A DNA stretch of 64,000 bases from Escarpia spicata (Eukaryota > Annelida > Polychaeta > Sabellida > Siboglinidae). The stretch lies in NCBI GenBank assembly GCA_963995525.1, contig OZ023211.1:53626914-53690913 (forward strand), given 5' to 3'. Of the stretch, positions 13,096 through 24,430 are shown piece by piece; within the stretch, counting starts at the first letter, position 1, and the number at the start of each line of letters is the position of its first letter. The notes under the pieces were generated by a model that did no database searches, was not told the origin of the DNA, and worked only from the letters and a program-made list of their open reading frames with translations. The position numbers and the translations under genes are program-made.

Positions 13096-14525
13096 CAGTA
13101 AAACCTGTCTTAGTGGCCACCTACCCATAACAATTACCTGAATATTACGGTCACTTTTGAAAGTCACGAATGACTTCCTATTAGTTTGCACTGCCCACTA
13201 TTTGCCATAATGGTAACCTGGCTATTTGCATATAACGGTCAGTTAATTTGACCGAACCATTCATAATCAACCTGCCGCTTGCGGACAGCTCAAAAAGAAA
13301 TTCATAATTTCCCTGAATAAAACATCATCCTGTGTACATGGGACTATTAAATTGCAATCGAGTCACATGTGGCTTCATCAGCTTATTGCAGCCACTAAGT
13401 GGCTTCCTTTACTCCAGTAAAGGGGAGCAGAATCAACTTTGACTTCCAAAATGAGCTCAGAGAAGCCATGGATGCGGGTCATTGTAATATTTACCTCCTC
13501 TGTTTGGCATAGCTGGAGAGACTGTCTAGGTAAATAATACAATGGCCCATTACCTACCACTTGAGGTAGCTCAAATCTGGGCCAAGGTTTGCCTTGCACT
13601 CGTTCACACCCTCTTGTTTCCTTTTGGACATCAAAACTGTTTCTGTTGACTTTACTTGGAGGGCGTGATTGACATCGAATTGGCTGTGCTCGTGTATGTA
13701 ATCGTAATTCTGTACCAGTTACGCCATTCCATCATTATCATGCCTACGAAAAGGAACGCGCTTACTTTGCAAAACAAAATTGACCTTATAAAAGCAGCAG
13801 GCAAATCTTGCTGCCAGTTAGCCGATGATTTTCATATCGCCAGAACGCAGGCCACTTTGATCACCAAGAGGAAAGCGGAATTGATGCTTGGGTATGAACA
13901 AAATAATTGCCTCGACCGCAAACGCAAGCTGCAAAAGACTGGCAATGAAGACGTGAACATCGTTTGCTGGGAATAGTTTCAGTCGGCACGGTTACAGAAC
14001 ATTCTGCTCAGTGGCCCGATGGTGCAGGAGAAAGCCTTGAATTATGCAAGTGAACTGGGAAATACTCAGACCACTATTGTGATGAACACTATTTTGAGAA
14101 ACACTACTGTGACAAACACTATGGTAACCTGTCGCTAAACTGTTTATTCGTGTAGTAGTGTTAATAAAATGATTTAATGTTCTTTGCAAAATAGTATTTT
14201 GTTGACCTGGCACTGTAACATAGTGATATGGCAAGCTTCTTTCACACACACACAACAAGCTATCTACATCACAGATTGTTCCCGAAAAGAAAAGAAAAAA
14301 GAAACATCAATTAAATATAGCAAGTTGTGTACTGTATTATTATTGTTAACTCTAGGTTTGTATTGTTCACGGCAGTACCAACTAGCGAACGTCAACATAA
14401 CCATCCATAATACTGTGGCTCCACCTAGTGAGTATCCAAGTTACAAAACTCTCCATAACGGTAACCTGCCTATAACGGTAATTTTGCGCAGTCCCGACGA
14501 TGACCGTTATGGACAGATTTTACTG
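13096..14525 (+). mobile_element. Tigger/pogo-like DNA transposon, internally deleted
   Basis: The left end begins CAGTAAAACCTGTC after a TA dinucleotide. The right end finishes GACAGATTTTACTG, whose reverse complement matches the left end at 13 of 14 bases. Subterminal blocks related to TAACGGTAACCTGCC occur on both sides. Inside is the N-terminal part of a pogo/Tigger transposase (13741-14070) but no DDE catalytic domain, so it is a non-autonomous remnant. The right-hand TA target copy is now TT. Confidence 0.8.
13741..14070 (+). pseudogene. Tigger-type transposase, N-terminal CENP-B-like DNA-binding part
   Basis: From the ATG at 13741 the frame reads MPTKRNALTLQNKIDLIKA, the typical start of the Tigger/CENP-B helix-turn-helix. 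It continues through a KRKAEL block and an RKRKLQK basic stretch. A TAG at 13974-13976 stops the frame, but the same phase continues with residues expected of the second (CENPB-type) helix-turn-helix (WFQSARLQN, SGPMVQEKALNYASELG). The central DDE transposase domain is missing. In intact relatives this domain binds the terminal inverted repeats; here it is a relic. Confidence 0.8.
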
Positions 14526-16544
14526 TTTAATAACAGTTTCGGTTGTCCCGTTCCACACATTGTTAACTTTCATAAATTACGTTAAGTTTTTTCATTATGT
14601 ACAAAAGCTGAATTAAAGCCCTGCATATCTGTGACATACTGTCAAGTTATTTTTAATAAAAAGGGTGATTAGAACAACTTTCAAGTGTTAACTGTGAGCT
14701 TACTCAGAGATGTCCCGTACGACACTTTTCGGCTGTCCGCACAACACTTTCTTTTCAGATACAATATTTCTCAACGCGATAAAAAAGCTTATAATTTAAT
14801 GAAACAACTTGCGACTTCTTGTTTAGATCATTAACTATTTTGTTAAATAAGTTTCAAAAATGTTTTTATCATCAGCTCACAGAATTATCCAACTTAATAA
14901 GTTGACCAAAAATTGTTTATTCTCTGCATCGCGTACGACACACCACTTGTTTACTAATGAAATCTTCACAAGAAGTTACTGAGCACTGTTGGCAATAGGG
15001 ACAAGCTACCACATGGGAGGACTCTCTGACAGTCACTTAACAGCTAGTGTTTGCATGGTTGTGTGTTCTAAAAATAAAAAAATAACCTCTGGATGTTCCG
15101 TTGAACACATATGAAATCACTCTGTCAATAGTCATGACAGCAATATTTACCAAATGTTATGTAACACACATTCAGCACTGTTACGTAGACGCCATAATGT
15201 GCTTGCAAAGGAACATGCAATGGTTTCACAATGATGAGGGAAAGTGAAGTTCATGTCCAACAATAGACCCTGGTAGTATAGAATTGTCAATATCCATATT
15301 GCTAAGGTACTATAACTATTGGCATGAGGAGACATTCCTACTGTGGCAGCATCTACTTCATGTTGCCAAGTAATCTAGTCCAAGACGCAGGGGCCGGCTT
15401 CCCAAAGTATATGCCATGCGTGTGGTTTCCGCAATTGTTAATTTACATTTTATATTGCTAAGAAATTGATTTACCATAAAACCACCAAGAACCCTTGACA
15501 TATGAGGTAATTTTAAAAGAATAATGGTGTTACATTTCATTCATGGGGTTAGATTTGTCCCTGACAGTTTGGCACCTGAGGTACACGTCATCGAGAAGGG
15601 AAACATGCATACATATATAAATATATATAATGCTAGCTCGAATATAGTTATACATTACAATCGTAATGGTATCCATACCTGGTTTCTATCATATATTGAC
15701 CATATATATTAATTAATTAATTATTGGTGATCAATGTAAACAGTGGGGGTTCATTCTAAGTGGAAGTTACCTATTCAGTTTGGCTCCAACTAGATTAACT
15801 GTCAGATTAACAGCTGATTAAGTCTGATCAATTCATTATATAGCTCAGAACATTGACTGCCTTGAAACCTATATGTCTCCTGTTATGTAATGTTTGAGCT
15901 CTAGGAAACTCTTGGCAGCACTGCAGCATTGGACTTCACGATGAGTGACAAAACATGTTTCCAGTAATTACGATGTTTTGTTTTGAGTGAACAAATAATT
16001 CATAACACAGTTATCACCATACACTAAATAATTAATACTTATAATAATATTAATATGAGGTCATTGTTAATGGTTGATTATAATTGTTCACTAAACGGAA
16101 ATAATTAAATGTAAATCTGACCACAACAATATTGAAAATAATAATTAATATCATCTTCAATCTACATTTGTAAACTGTAAACATATTTGGAAACTGCTTG
16201 AAATGTACAGAATCATACATTGCCAGCAGTTGCTAGATAACCAAGAATTTATAATTTACTAGTTTGCACAGCCAAGATACAGGGAGATAACATTAAATAC
16301 ATATATAACAGTACTTATGTACATTAGTGTACACTATTAAACCATTCATGTCACATGACATTTTCACTGCAATTTTTCACAATTTGTTTTAGAACACAAT
16401 AATAACCCATCTTCTAAGATGTATTCCAAGTGTAAATTAAATGCTACTTTCCAGTCCAAAGTATTAATATCTGGCATTATATAGATATATACACACACAT
16501 ATATACACATATATATATAGTTGTATATGACAACAAATCTTGCC
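14526..16544. other. Intergenic, no gene recognised
   Basis: AT-rich sequence. It contains further copies of the TGTCCCGTACGACA-like motif at 14711-14724, 14734-14746, about 14929-14940 and 15094-15107, but no gene. Confidence 0.5.
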
Positions 16545-18185
16545 CAATAGTGCTATCTAAGACGAATGAGCTGGCTCGGCCATGTCACAAGGCTCCCACC
16601 TACTAGACCTGCCCAATAAGCGCAATGGTGGATACCAGCTGGTCAGAGAAAGAGGGGATGACCAAGAATGAACTGGCGCCAAACAATCGGCCGTGACCTA
16701 CACCTGGACAACAAAAGTTGGAGCGACGTCAGAACACTAGCAAACGACAGATCTGGATGGCGTGCTTTGACTGCCTCATGGTCAACAAACGACAGATCTG
16801 GATGGCGTGCTTTGACTGCCTCATGGTCAACAAACGACAGATCTGGACGGCGTGCTTTGACTGCCTCGTGGTCAACAAACGACAGATCTGGACGGCGTGC
16901 TTTGACTGCCTCGTGGTCAACAAACGACAGATCTGGATGGCGTGCTTTGACTGCCTCGTGGTCAACAAACGACAGATCTGGACGGCGTGCTTTGACTGCC
17001 TCGTGGTCAACAAACGACAGATCTGGATGGCGTGCTTTGACTGCCTCGTGGTCAACAAACGACAGATCTGGATGGTGTGCTTTGACTGCCTCATGGTCAA
17101 CAAACGACAGATCTGGATGGCGTGCTTTGACTGCCTCATGGTCAACAAACGACAGATCTGGACGGCATGCTTTGACTGCCTCATGGTCAACAAACGACAG
17201 ATCTGGATGGCGTGCTTTGACACGACAGATCTGGATGGCGTGCTTTGACTGCCTCATGGTCAACAAACGACAGATCTGGATGGCGTGCTTTGACTGCCTC
17301 ATGGTCAACAAACGACAGATCTGGATGGCGTGCTTTGACTGCCTCATGGTCAACAAACGACAGATCTGGATGGTGTGCTTTGACTGCCTCATGGTCAACA
17401 AACGACAGATCTGGATGGTGTGCTTTGACTGCCTCATGGTCAACAAACGACAGATCTGGATGGCGTGCTTTGACTGCCTCATGGTCAACAAACGACAGAT
17501 CTGGATGGTGTGCTTTGACTGCCTCATGGTCAACAAACGACAGATCTGGATGGTGTGCTTTGACTGCCTCATGGTCAACAAACGACAGATCTGGATGGCG
17601 TGCTTTGACTGCCTCATGGTCAACAAACGACAGATCTGGATGGTGTGCTTTGACTGCCTCATGGTCAACAAACGACAGATCTAGATGGTGTGCTTTGACT
17701 GCCTCATGGTCAACAAACGACAGATCTGGATGGTGTGCTTTGACTGCCTCATGGTCAACAAACGACAGATCTGGATGGCGTGCTTTGACTGCCTCATGGT
17801 CAACAAACGACAGATCTGGATGGCGTGCTTTGACTGCCTCATGGTCAACAAACGACAGATCTGGACGGCGTGCTTTGACTGCCTCATGGTCAACAAACGA
17901 CAGATCTGGACGGCGTGCTTTGACTGCCTCATGGTCAACAAACGACAGATCTGGATGGCGTGCTTTGACTGCCTCATGGTCAACAAACGACAGATCTGGA
18001 TGGCGTGCTTTGACTGCTTCATGGTCAACAAACGACAGATCTGGATGGCGTGCTTTGACTGCCTCATGGTCAACAAACGACAGATCTGGATGGCGTGCTT
18101 TGACTGCCTCATGGTCAACAAACGACAGATCTGGACGGCGTGCTTTGACTGCCTCATGCATCTATAAACGCGGGAGCCGCTAAGT
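16545..18185 (+). mobile_element. LINE ORF2 C-terminal end, expanded by a tandem array
   Basis: Before the array the + frame reads the conserved tail of an RTE-like LINE ORF2: RMSWLGHVTRLPPTRPA, a stop, then AQWWIPAGQRKRGRPRMNW and SDVRTLANDRSGWRALTAS. After the array (18121-18182) the same frame resumes with NDRSGRRALTASCIYKRGSR and a TAA stop. The array at 16743-18158 is therefore an internal expansion of a 15-codon piece of this LINE. The upstream reverse transcriptase is absent (5' truncation near 16545). Confidence 0.85.
16743..18158. repeat. 45-bp minisatellite, 32 units, derived from a LINE ORF2 tail
   Basis: Units beginning AACGACAGATCTGGATGGCG start every 45 bases from 16743 to 17193 and again from 17221 to 18121. 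The eleventh unit is cut to 28 bases (17193-17220), and the last is a 38-base partial. The unit equals 15 codons (NDRSGWRALTASWST), so two + frames and two - frames remain open for hundreds of codons; the 17-base deletion shifts which is which. Variation is limited to a few positions, mostly T/C at GGATGG/GGACGG and C/T at GCGTGC/GTGTGC. The long open frames are not evidence of a host gene. Confidence 0.97.
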
Positions 18186-19711
18186 CTAAGTAAAGTCAAT
18201 GTGTGGATCAAATACAAATATATATATACATATACAGCTGTATATGTAGATTACTGTTGTTATTGTTTACAAGGTCTCCTGGCTGGCATTTATAAGATGA
18301 CCTGGCCAATAACATCACATGGCTGCCCAGTAGTGCTGGTGGACTTTCAGAACTATTCACACTATAATCACCTGGATCCAATAGTGATTATAAGTATTGT
18401 ATTTCAAAATATAGTACACAACTATCACTTATATGCAGGGCGTTATCAAACAGTGGTAAACCCGGGTATACCCAGTGTACCATGGTACAATTATTAAACT
18501 TCTGTTGAACAACAAATGAACATATAAGTACTGCATCATATATCATCAGTGAACATCCCTGGTGCTATGTTAACTTAAGCTTCTATACTTATTCCTTGAC
18601 AATATTTTAGAGTTATCTTAGAGCTCAAAATGTCTGACTCCACAAAACAACTAATTTCAACTACTGGCCATAAGCACATTCAGTGGCTCCATCTACCAGA
18701 AACATGTTAAAATTGCCTAAACCAACAAGAAATTCAGTCAGTGTACTAGCCTATATATTATAGGCAAGATATGTAAACACCATGTGTTGTTTGTGTCTTG
18801 CACTAGTTCTGCCATCTAAAATTAAATGTCATATATATCAAAATATGTCCCACAAAGTCATTTTCATGATTTTAGTTTTTCTTCCCAAAATTAACTTTGC
18901 CAGACATTTATATTCAAGACTAATGATTTGGTGATATTTCTAAGTAATGATGCATCTAATTTGATATCCAAAAGTCTCAAAAGGTAGCAGATTCACACAT
19001 TAGTTCTGTTGGGTAGTTCTTTGTTGACTACGGTTTAAATGTACAACCATATTATGTAGTAATTACATTATAAACTGACTGCACACATGAAATTACTTAC
19101 TTTTAACACCCTACACATGATGAAATGTCATCTGTCAGTTCAGTGTAAATGGTAACTGAGCTCAAGTCATTGACAAACGACACAGTACAGCATTGCAATG
19201 GAACTGTGCGCCACACAAACTTGGGACACGCAACAATATAAGGTATAGCCATAACAACTAAACAAGTACTTTGTCATCATACGACATACCAAGGGATGTA
19301 TGGGCCAGGTGTGAATCTGGGGGGTATTAACGAGCATCAATGGGGGATTAAGTTGGATGTGACATTTTGTGGATCCATGGGGTGTTTGTGGGATGCATGC
19401 CTTCCCTGATATTTAGCCTCTTGTAGTTGTGGAGGTTTTTGTGAACTTCACTGACACTGGGGCGCAGTTAGTGGTGGTTTTGGGTTAACCTCAAGTCATG
19501 GGAGGTACAGTTGAAGGTTTTGGTGATGGGTACGTCTCCCCCTCCCCCTAGTCCTAGATCCGTCCCTGTCGGCTACATTTGATGAAACATTATGTTTGGT
19601 GAGTACTAACTGACTTGTAGCAGCAGCCTAGGTCAACTGTCATAAGAGTTTATTCAGTAAAATTATATAGGGCCTACATGCAAAAAGAACCAAAAGTAAT
19701 GTCATAATGAT
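18186..19711. other. Intergenic, no gene recognised
   Basis: AT-rich sequence without a domain-bearing frame, RNA gene or clear element. Confidence 0.5.
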
Positions 19712-19944
19712 ATTAACAAGATTGCCACCCAGATAATTAACTCTAGGTGGCAGGTGAACAAGGTAGCCCTTTGGCTTATCGAGAGTCCAACTCTTTTATC
19801 TATGTGAATCACGTCCTTTTGAGGTGTGTCAATTTTATTTTTAAACATATTCACGCTACTAGCACCCACACAATCAGCCGATAATCATTTACAGTCCTTT
19901 GTGAAAATGAGAACTTCTTATATCTAATCTACACTTCTCCTTTG

Positions 19945-21412
19945 CTAATGTAACTTCATGTCCTCTAGTCCTTCTATCTTTCTTAACTGAAAAAAAAAAT
20001 GTCTATCAATATTTTCATAACCATTTATTATTCTAAACACTTCTATCTGATCTCCTCTCAATCTCCTGGTCTCTAATGTTGTTAAACCACATTCTTTTAG
20101 GTGAATTTCATAACTAAGATCCCTCAGTTTTTGTATCATTTTAGTTGCTCTCCTCTGTACTCGTTCTAGCATATCTATGTCCTTCTTGTGATTATGGACT
20201 CCATGCTAGTATACAATATTCTAAATGAGGTCTCACAATTGTTTTGTACAGCGGTATTATTAGTTCATTTTCCTTACACGCTATATTTCGCCTAATTAAT
20301 CCAAGGATTTGATTTCCCTTTGCACTAATGGTTAACCCTAAGTCCTTTTCTTTTACAGTAGTACTTAGTACAGTACCCCCCATTGTATATTCTACCTCTT
20401 CGTTCCCATGTCCTGTGTGGAGGCATTTACATTTCCCAAAATTGAACAGCATTTGCCACTTTTTAGACCATTTGATCAACCTGTCAATATCATCTTGTAA
20501 ATGCTGTCTATCTCCATCACTTTTAATCCTTCTAAACACTTTTGTATCATCCGCAAATAACCTTGATTGTTATTTCATCATCCAAATCGTTGATATATAT
20601 TAAGAATAATATAGGTCCTAGTACTGATCCCTGTGGTACCCCACTCAATACTGATTTCCAGTTTGAAGCCTCCCCATCAACTACTACCTGTTGTCTTCTG
20701 TCAATCAGCCATTTTTCTATCCAGTTTATTATACCATTTCCTATGCCATGGGCCTTTAGTTTAAGCAGTAATCTTTGATGTGGTACTTTGTCGATAGCTT
20801 TTTGAAAATCTAAATAGACGATATCTACCTGTGATCCCTCATCTACCCACTTAGTGATGTCTTCCAAAAACATAACATATTTGTTAAGCATGATCTCGCT
20901 TTAAAAAAAAACCCATGTTGAGATGGGTTTATCAAGTTATGTTTAACAAGAAAATCCACCATGTGATCATTAATTAGTCTTTCTAATAATTTGCAAATCA
21001 CTGATGTTAAACTCACTGGTCTATAGTTCTCAGACTAGTTTCTTGACCTTTTTTAAATAACGGTATAATGTTTGCCTCTTTCCATTCTAAAGGAACCACT
21101 CCCTCTTCTAATGACAAATTGAAAACTGTTGCAAGCGGTACGCTAATTTGTTCTACAATTTCCAATAGTAGTTTTGGTGGAATCCCATCCACTCCAGGTG
21201 AGTTATTATCCTTCATAGCCCTAATTTTCTTAGCTACCATTTCAGGGGTTACAATTAATTGTCCTAAATATTCTGAATCTGCCCCCTTGAACTTACCCTT
21301 TGGTACTGGCAGTGAACTAATATCTTCCCTGGTAAACACTGAACTAAAATACTTATTCAGGTCTTCTGCCATTAAGAATCCCCGATATTATATTTCCAGC
21401 ACTATCTTCTAG
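19945..21412 (-). pseudogene. LINE ORF2 reverse transcriptase, frameshifted
   Basis: Separate minus-strand frames at 21013-21372, 20547-20891, 20192-20539 and 19945-20172 together cover the fingers, palm and thumb. They include [51 protein letters not shown] and the C-terminal LERVQRRATKMI with GLTTLETRRLRGDQIE. The catalytic F-A-D-D box falls at a frame break near 20545. Relative to the copy at 60258-62058, this one lacks several bases and about 20 residues before KGNQILGL. Confidence 0.9.
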
Positions 21413-21879
21413 AGGACTGACCATATCCTGAACTTTCTGTTTGCTTCGAACATATGCATAAAAACTCTTGCTGTCATGTTTTATATTACTAGCTAATTGT
21501 TGTTCATAGCTTCTCTTTGAATTTCTAATTTCAGCTGTAGCTTAGTTAAGTGCTTCTTTATAAATGTTGTAATCTTCATCATTTCCAGTACATCTATATG
21601 ACTTCCACATCATTTGTTTATACTTGATTTTTGTAATGGCTTTTTCCAATAAGTGTTTCTTTTTGGACCGTTTCCCTTGTTTTTTGATGGGTACAAATTT
21701 ATCAACTATGCACTTAATTTCACTCTTTAATATATTCCAGCATTCTGTTGCTCTCTTATTTTTCAGTGTGTTATTCCAGCTATCTTTGCTAAATATTTCC
21801 TCATGTCCTTATACCTTCCTTTGTGGAAATTTCTCCTCTACTGCTTTTTACAATTTCTTTCTGATTTTACTTTGATGGT

Positions 21880-22590
21880 AACATGTATCTGGTTATGATT
21901 GCTACTCCCCATTGGCTCACATATCTTGACATTGTCAACTAATTAATTCTGTGAGGACAAAACTATGTCTAACACATTCTCACCTCTGGTTGGTTCTAGC
22001 ACATGTTGAGAATGGAAAGTATCTTGACCTAAAACTAAAAACTTGTGGTTCTCACTCCCCATACTCTGTAGATATTTCCATTGTATGTGCCCATGGTTAA
22101 AATCCCCCATAATAATACAGTCCCATTTGCTTACTTTCCTTATAGCATTTTTTCATTCTCTTCTATGCTTATGTTTGGACTTCGATAAACTAACCCAACG
22201 GTTAACGTTGAGTTTCCTGTAACTATGTTACACCAAACAGCTTCTTCGAAATCTGCTTCTCTTTCTAATTTTATTTCATAAGCCTGGATAGATTCTTTAA
22301 TATATAAAATAACTCCACCTTCCTTTCTTCCTTTTCTACGTTTCCTAAACACTACATATCCTGTCGGTCCCAATTCGACATCTGATATATATTGGTGGTG
22401 GTCCAGGATTCGGTTATATCTATTATGTGAGGGTCAATATCTTCTACCATAATGTTTAGTTCATTTCTTTTGTTTACTATAATCCTTGCGTTTAAACAAA
22501 CACATTTATATCCAGCTTCAGAAGAGTTTTCCAGACTGTTCTTTGCTGATTTATTTGTGCTGTCTTTATCTATGCCTCCAGTTTCAGGCT
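21880..22590 (-). pseudogene. LINE ORF2 endonuclease (EEP) domain
   Basis: Reading down from about 22590, the frame gives VCLNARIIVNKRNELN, DPHIIDITESW, GGVILYIKE, VGLVYRSPN, IIMGDFNHG and, near 21900, PMGSSNHNQIHVTI. These are the ordered motifs of the apurinic-type endonuclease that nicks target DNA for target-primed reverse transcription. In-frame stops and short indels interrupt it. Confidence 0.8.
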
Positions 22591-22629
22591 TCTCTGTGAG
22601 TCCCCCACTGCGAATCTAGTTTAAATAGA

Positions 22630-22866
22630 TGCAACCTGTCCCACTGTCAACAGATTGCAGCAGGTTCTCTGAGAAAACTGCTGCCCCCTTTCCAATAAAA
22701 TGTACATAGCTTCCCTCCCAACAAAGTATCCCCATAAATCTGTGAATCCCACCCCGTCTTCTTCACACATCTGCTCAACTAGTGCGTTTATCGCCATCCT
22801 CTTGCAGTTTCGATACGTTGCCCCCCTTCCTCCCATTACTGGCAAAATTCCTGAGAGAATATATAT
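22630..22866 (-). pseudogene. LINE ORF1 C-terminus, SGNH esterase-like
   Basis: The minus frame reads LPVMGGRGATYRNCKRM, then GVGFTDLWGYFVGREAMY, ending in a stop after CIYLN. The F-x-D-L-W pattern and a following DGLH/GK-like segment (here decayed to ERGQQ) are usual in the esterase domain at the end of CR1-type LINE ORF1 proteins. Such a domain is thought to aid membrane or particle interactions of the ORF1 protein. Only its last third is present. Confidence 0.6.
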
Positions 22867-23121
22867 AACAGTACCGAGTATAACACATTAAAGAACACCT
22901 AAGGCTAAGTACACTTATTTCCAATGTGGTCCACACACTCACATGCATGCAAGTCACATTCACTGTCAGTGTCACTGTCAGTGTGACACTATGTCATTGA
23001 CATTGACTCTAAGTAGGCACTTCAATAAAAAATTAAATATCATACTAGAACATTGGGAATGGGCTTAAATTAAAGGTAATAACTTAAGGATCACATAACT
23101 GTTTATTTTATTAAGATAGCT

Positions 23122-23446
23122 TTAAGGTAGGTAGTATGGATTCAAAACGTGATTTTTTACTTCTTTTTTTAAAAGGACTTTCTTTGGTATTTATGTACTT
23201 TCATATCCTTACGCAGTTAGTATATTAGCTGAAAAAGCTTGTAACTTGAATACGTTTTTGGTTTGAGCGCGGCAAAAAATACCTAATTTTCCCTATTATG
23301 GCGGCCATATTGGATACCTAATTTGCATAATTTATGCAAAACATGAAAAAAACCTTAACTATGTTGGTATGTATCTGCATACCAAATATGGTTGATCTGT
23401 GTTGAAAACTAAAGATTTTTGGTTGAATCCATACTACCTACCTTAA
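23122..23446. mobile_element. 325-bp MITE with 24-bp terminal inverted repeats
   Basis: The left terminus TTAAGGTAGGTAGTATGGAT (23122 on) is repeated as its exact reverse complement at 23423-23446, giving 24-base perfect arms. The outer TTAA could itself be the target duplication, as in piggyBac-type elements, or the target may be TA; this is not resolved. No coding capacity. Confidence 0.8.
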
Positions 23447-23659
23447 TAGATCAAAAGATATTGCAATTTTAAGACGGCAAAACAGCGTAATTTTTTGGTA
23501 TCTCTTACAATGGCAAAATGGACTCATTTTTGTATTTTCTGTGGATAAATATTTGCTTTAAAATGTCATAACTTTTTTTATTTATATTGATATTTAAATA
23601 CTGTTTTCATGGTTTACAAACACATTGACTAGAGTAATAAATTTACAATATTTATATTT

Positions 23660-24430
23660 TTAGTACAAATTATAACCAAATTAATGCAATTAATTAGTTA
23701 ATTTTAGTAATGTAGCATGCAAACTCAACAGACCAACACGTTCCAATTAAAGACCATAATGCCCATGATTATGAAGATATTTATACATATTATGCAATGT
23801 GTATAACCACATTAATAATGGTAATAAATATACATTACATAATTTAATAATAATTTAATTAATTAGTCAATATTGGGTAATTAGCACGCGGCCTCGACAG
23901 ACCGACACATTTCAGTAAAAGGCCATAATGTCCATGATTATGAAGATATTTATACATATTATGCAATATGTATAACCACATTAATAATGGTAATAAATAT
24001 ACATTACATCATTTAATAATAATTTAATTAATTAGTCAACATTGGGTAATTAACACGCCACCTTGACAGACTGACACATTTCAGTAAAAGGCCATAATGT
24101 CCATGATTATGAAGATATTTGTATAATTTATGAAAGCAGTAAACCTCATTAATTATGATAATAAATATACACTAACCAGTCATTTCACATTAACAGTGAC
24201 TTAATTAATAAGTTAATATTGGCTAATATTAGAACACTAATGACTGACAGCTATATTTCGATGAAAGGCTGGAATGTCCATAATTATGAAGACAGTTACA
24301 TAATATATGCAATGTTTACAACCACATTAAACATTATAATAAATATACATTAACCATGTAGCATTAAAAATAACTTTATTCATAAGTAAATATTGGCTAA
24401 ATAGCAAACTCAAGAGATCAATACACGACA
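23660..24430. repeat. 169-bp AT-rich tandem satellite, about 4 units
   Basis: The landmark CCATAATGTCCATGATTATG recurs at about 23754, 23923, 24092 and 24268, giving periods of 169, 169 and 176 bases. Units also share AATATACATTA and TTAATTAATTAGTCAA blocks. Divergence rises to the right. There is no coding capacity. Confidence 0.9.

Larger units (their letters stand above)
19712..22870 (-). mobile_element. CR1/jockey-like LINE, copy 1, degenerate
   Basis: Read on the minus strand from about 22870, three parts follow in order. First is the end of ORF1 with an SGNH-esterase-like motif. Second is an APE-type endonuclease. Third is a reverse transcriptase, then a 3' tail ending GGTGGCAATCTTGTTAA near 19712. 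The reading frame is broken into several pieces by frameshifts and stops. The same family recurs at 59945-62190 and, as a 3' tail only, at 6237-6350. The 5' end is truncated within the esterase region. Confidence 0.92.

Noticed and set aside
16743..18158. CRISPR array (regularly spaced repeats)
   Set aside because: There are no variable spacers; the units are contiguous tandem copies in a eukaryotic LINE.
16643..18217. Several 160-342 codon frames on both strands as tandem-repeat proteins
   Set aside because: They all come from the 45-bp array, and the + frame is simply an expanded LINE ORF2 tail. Frames are open in two phases on each strand, a property of the unit rather than of selection.
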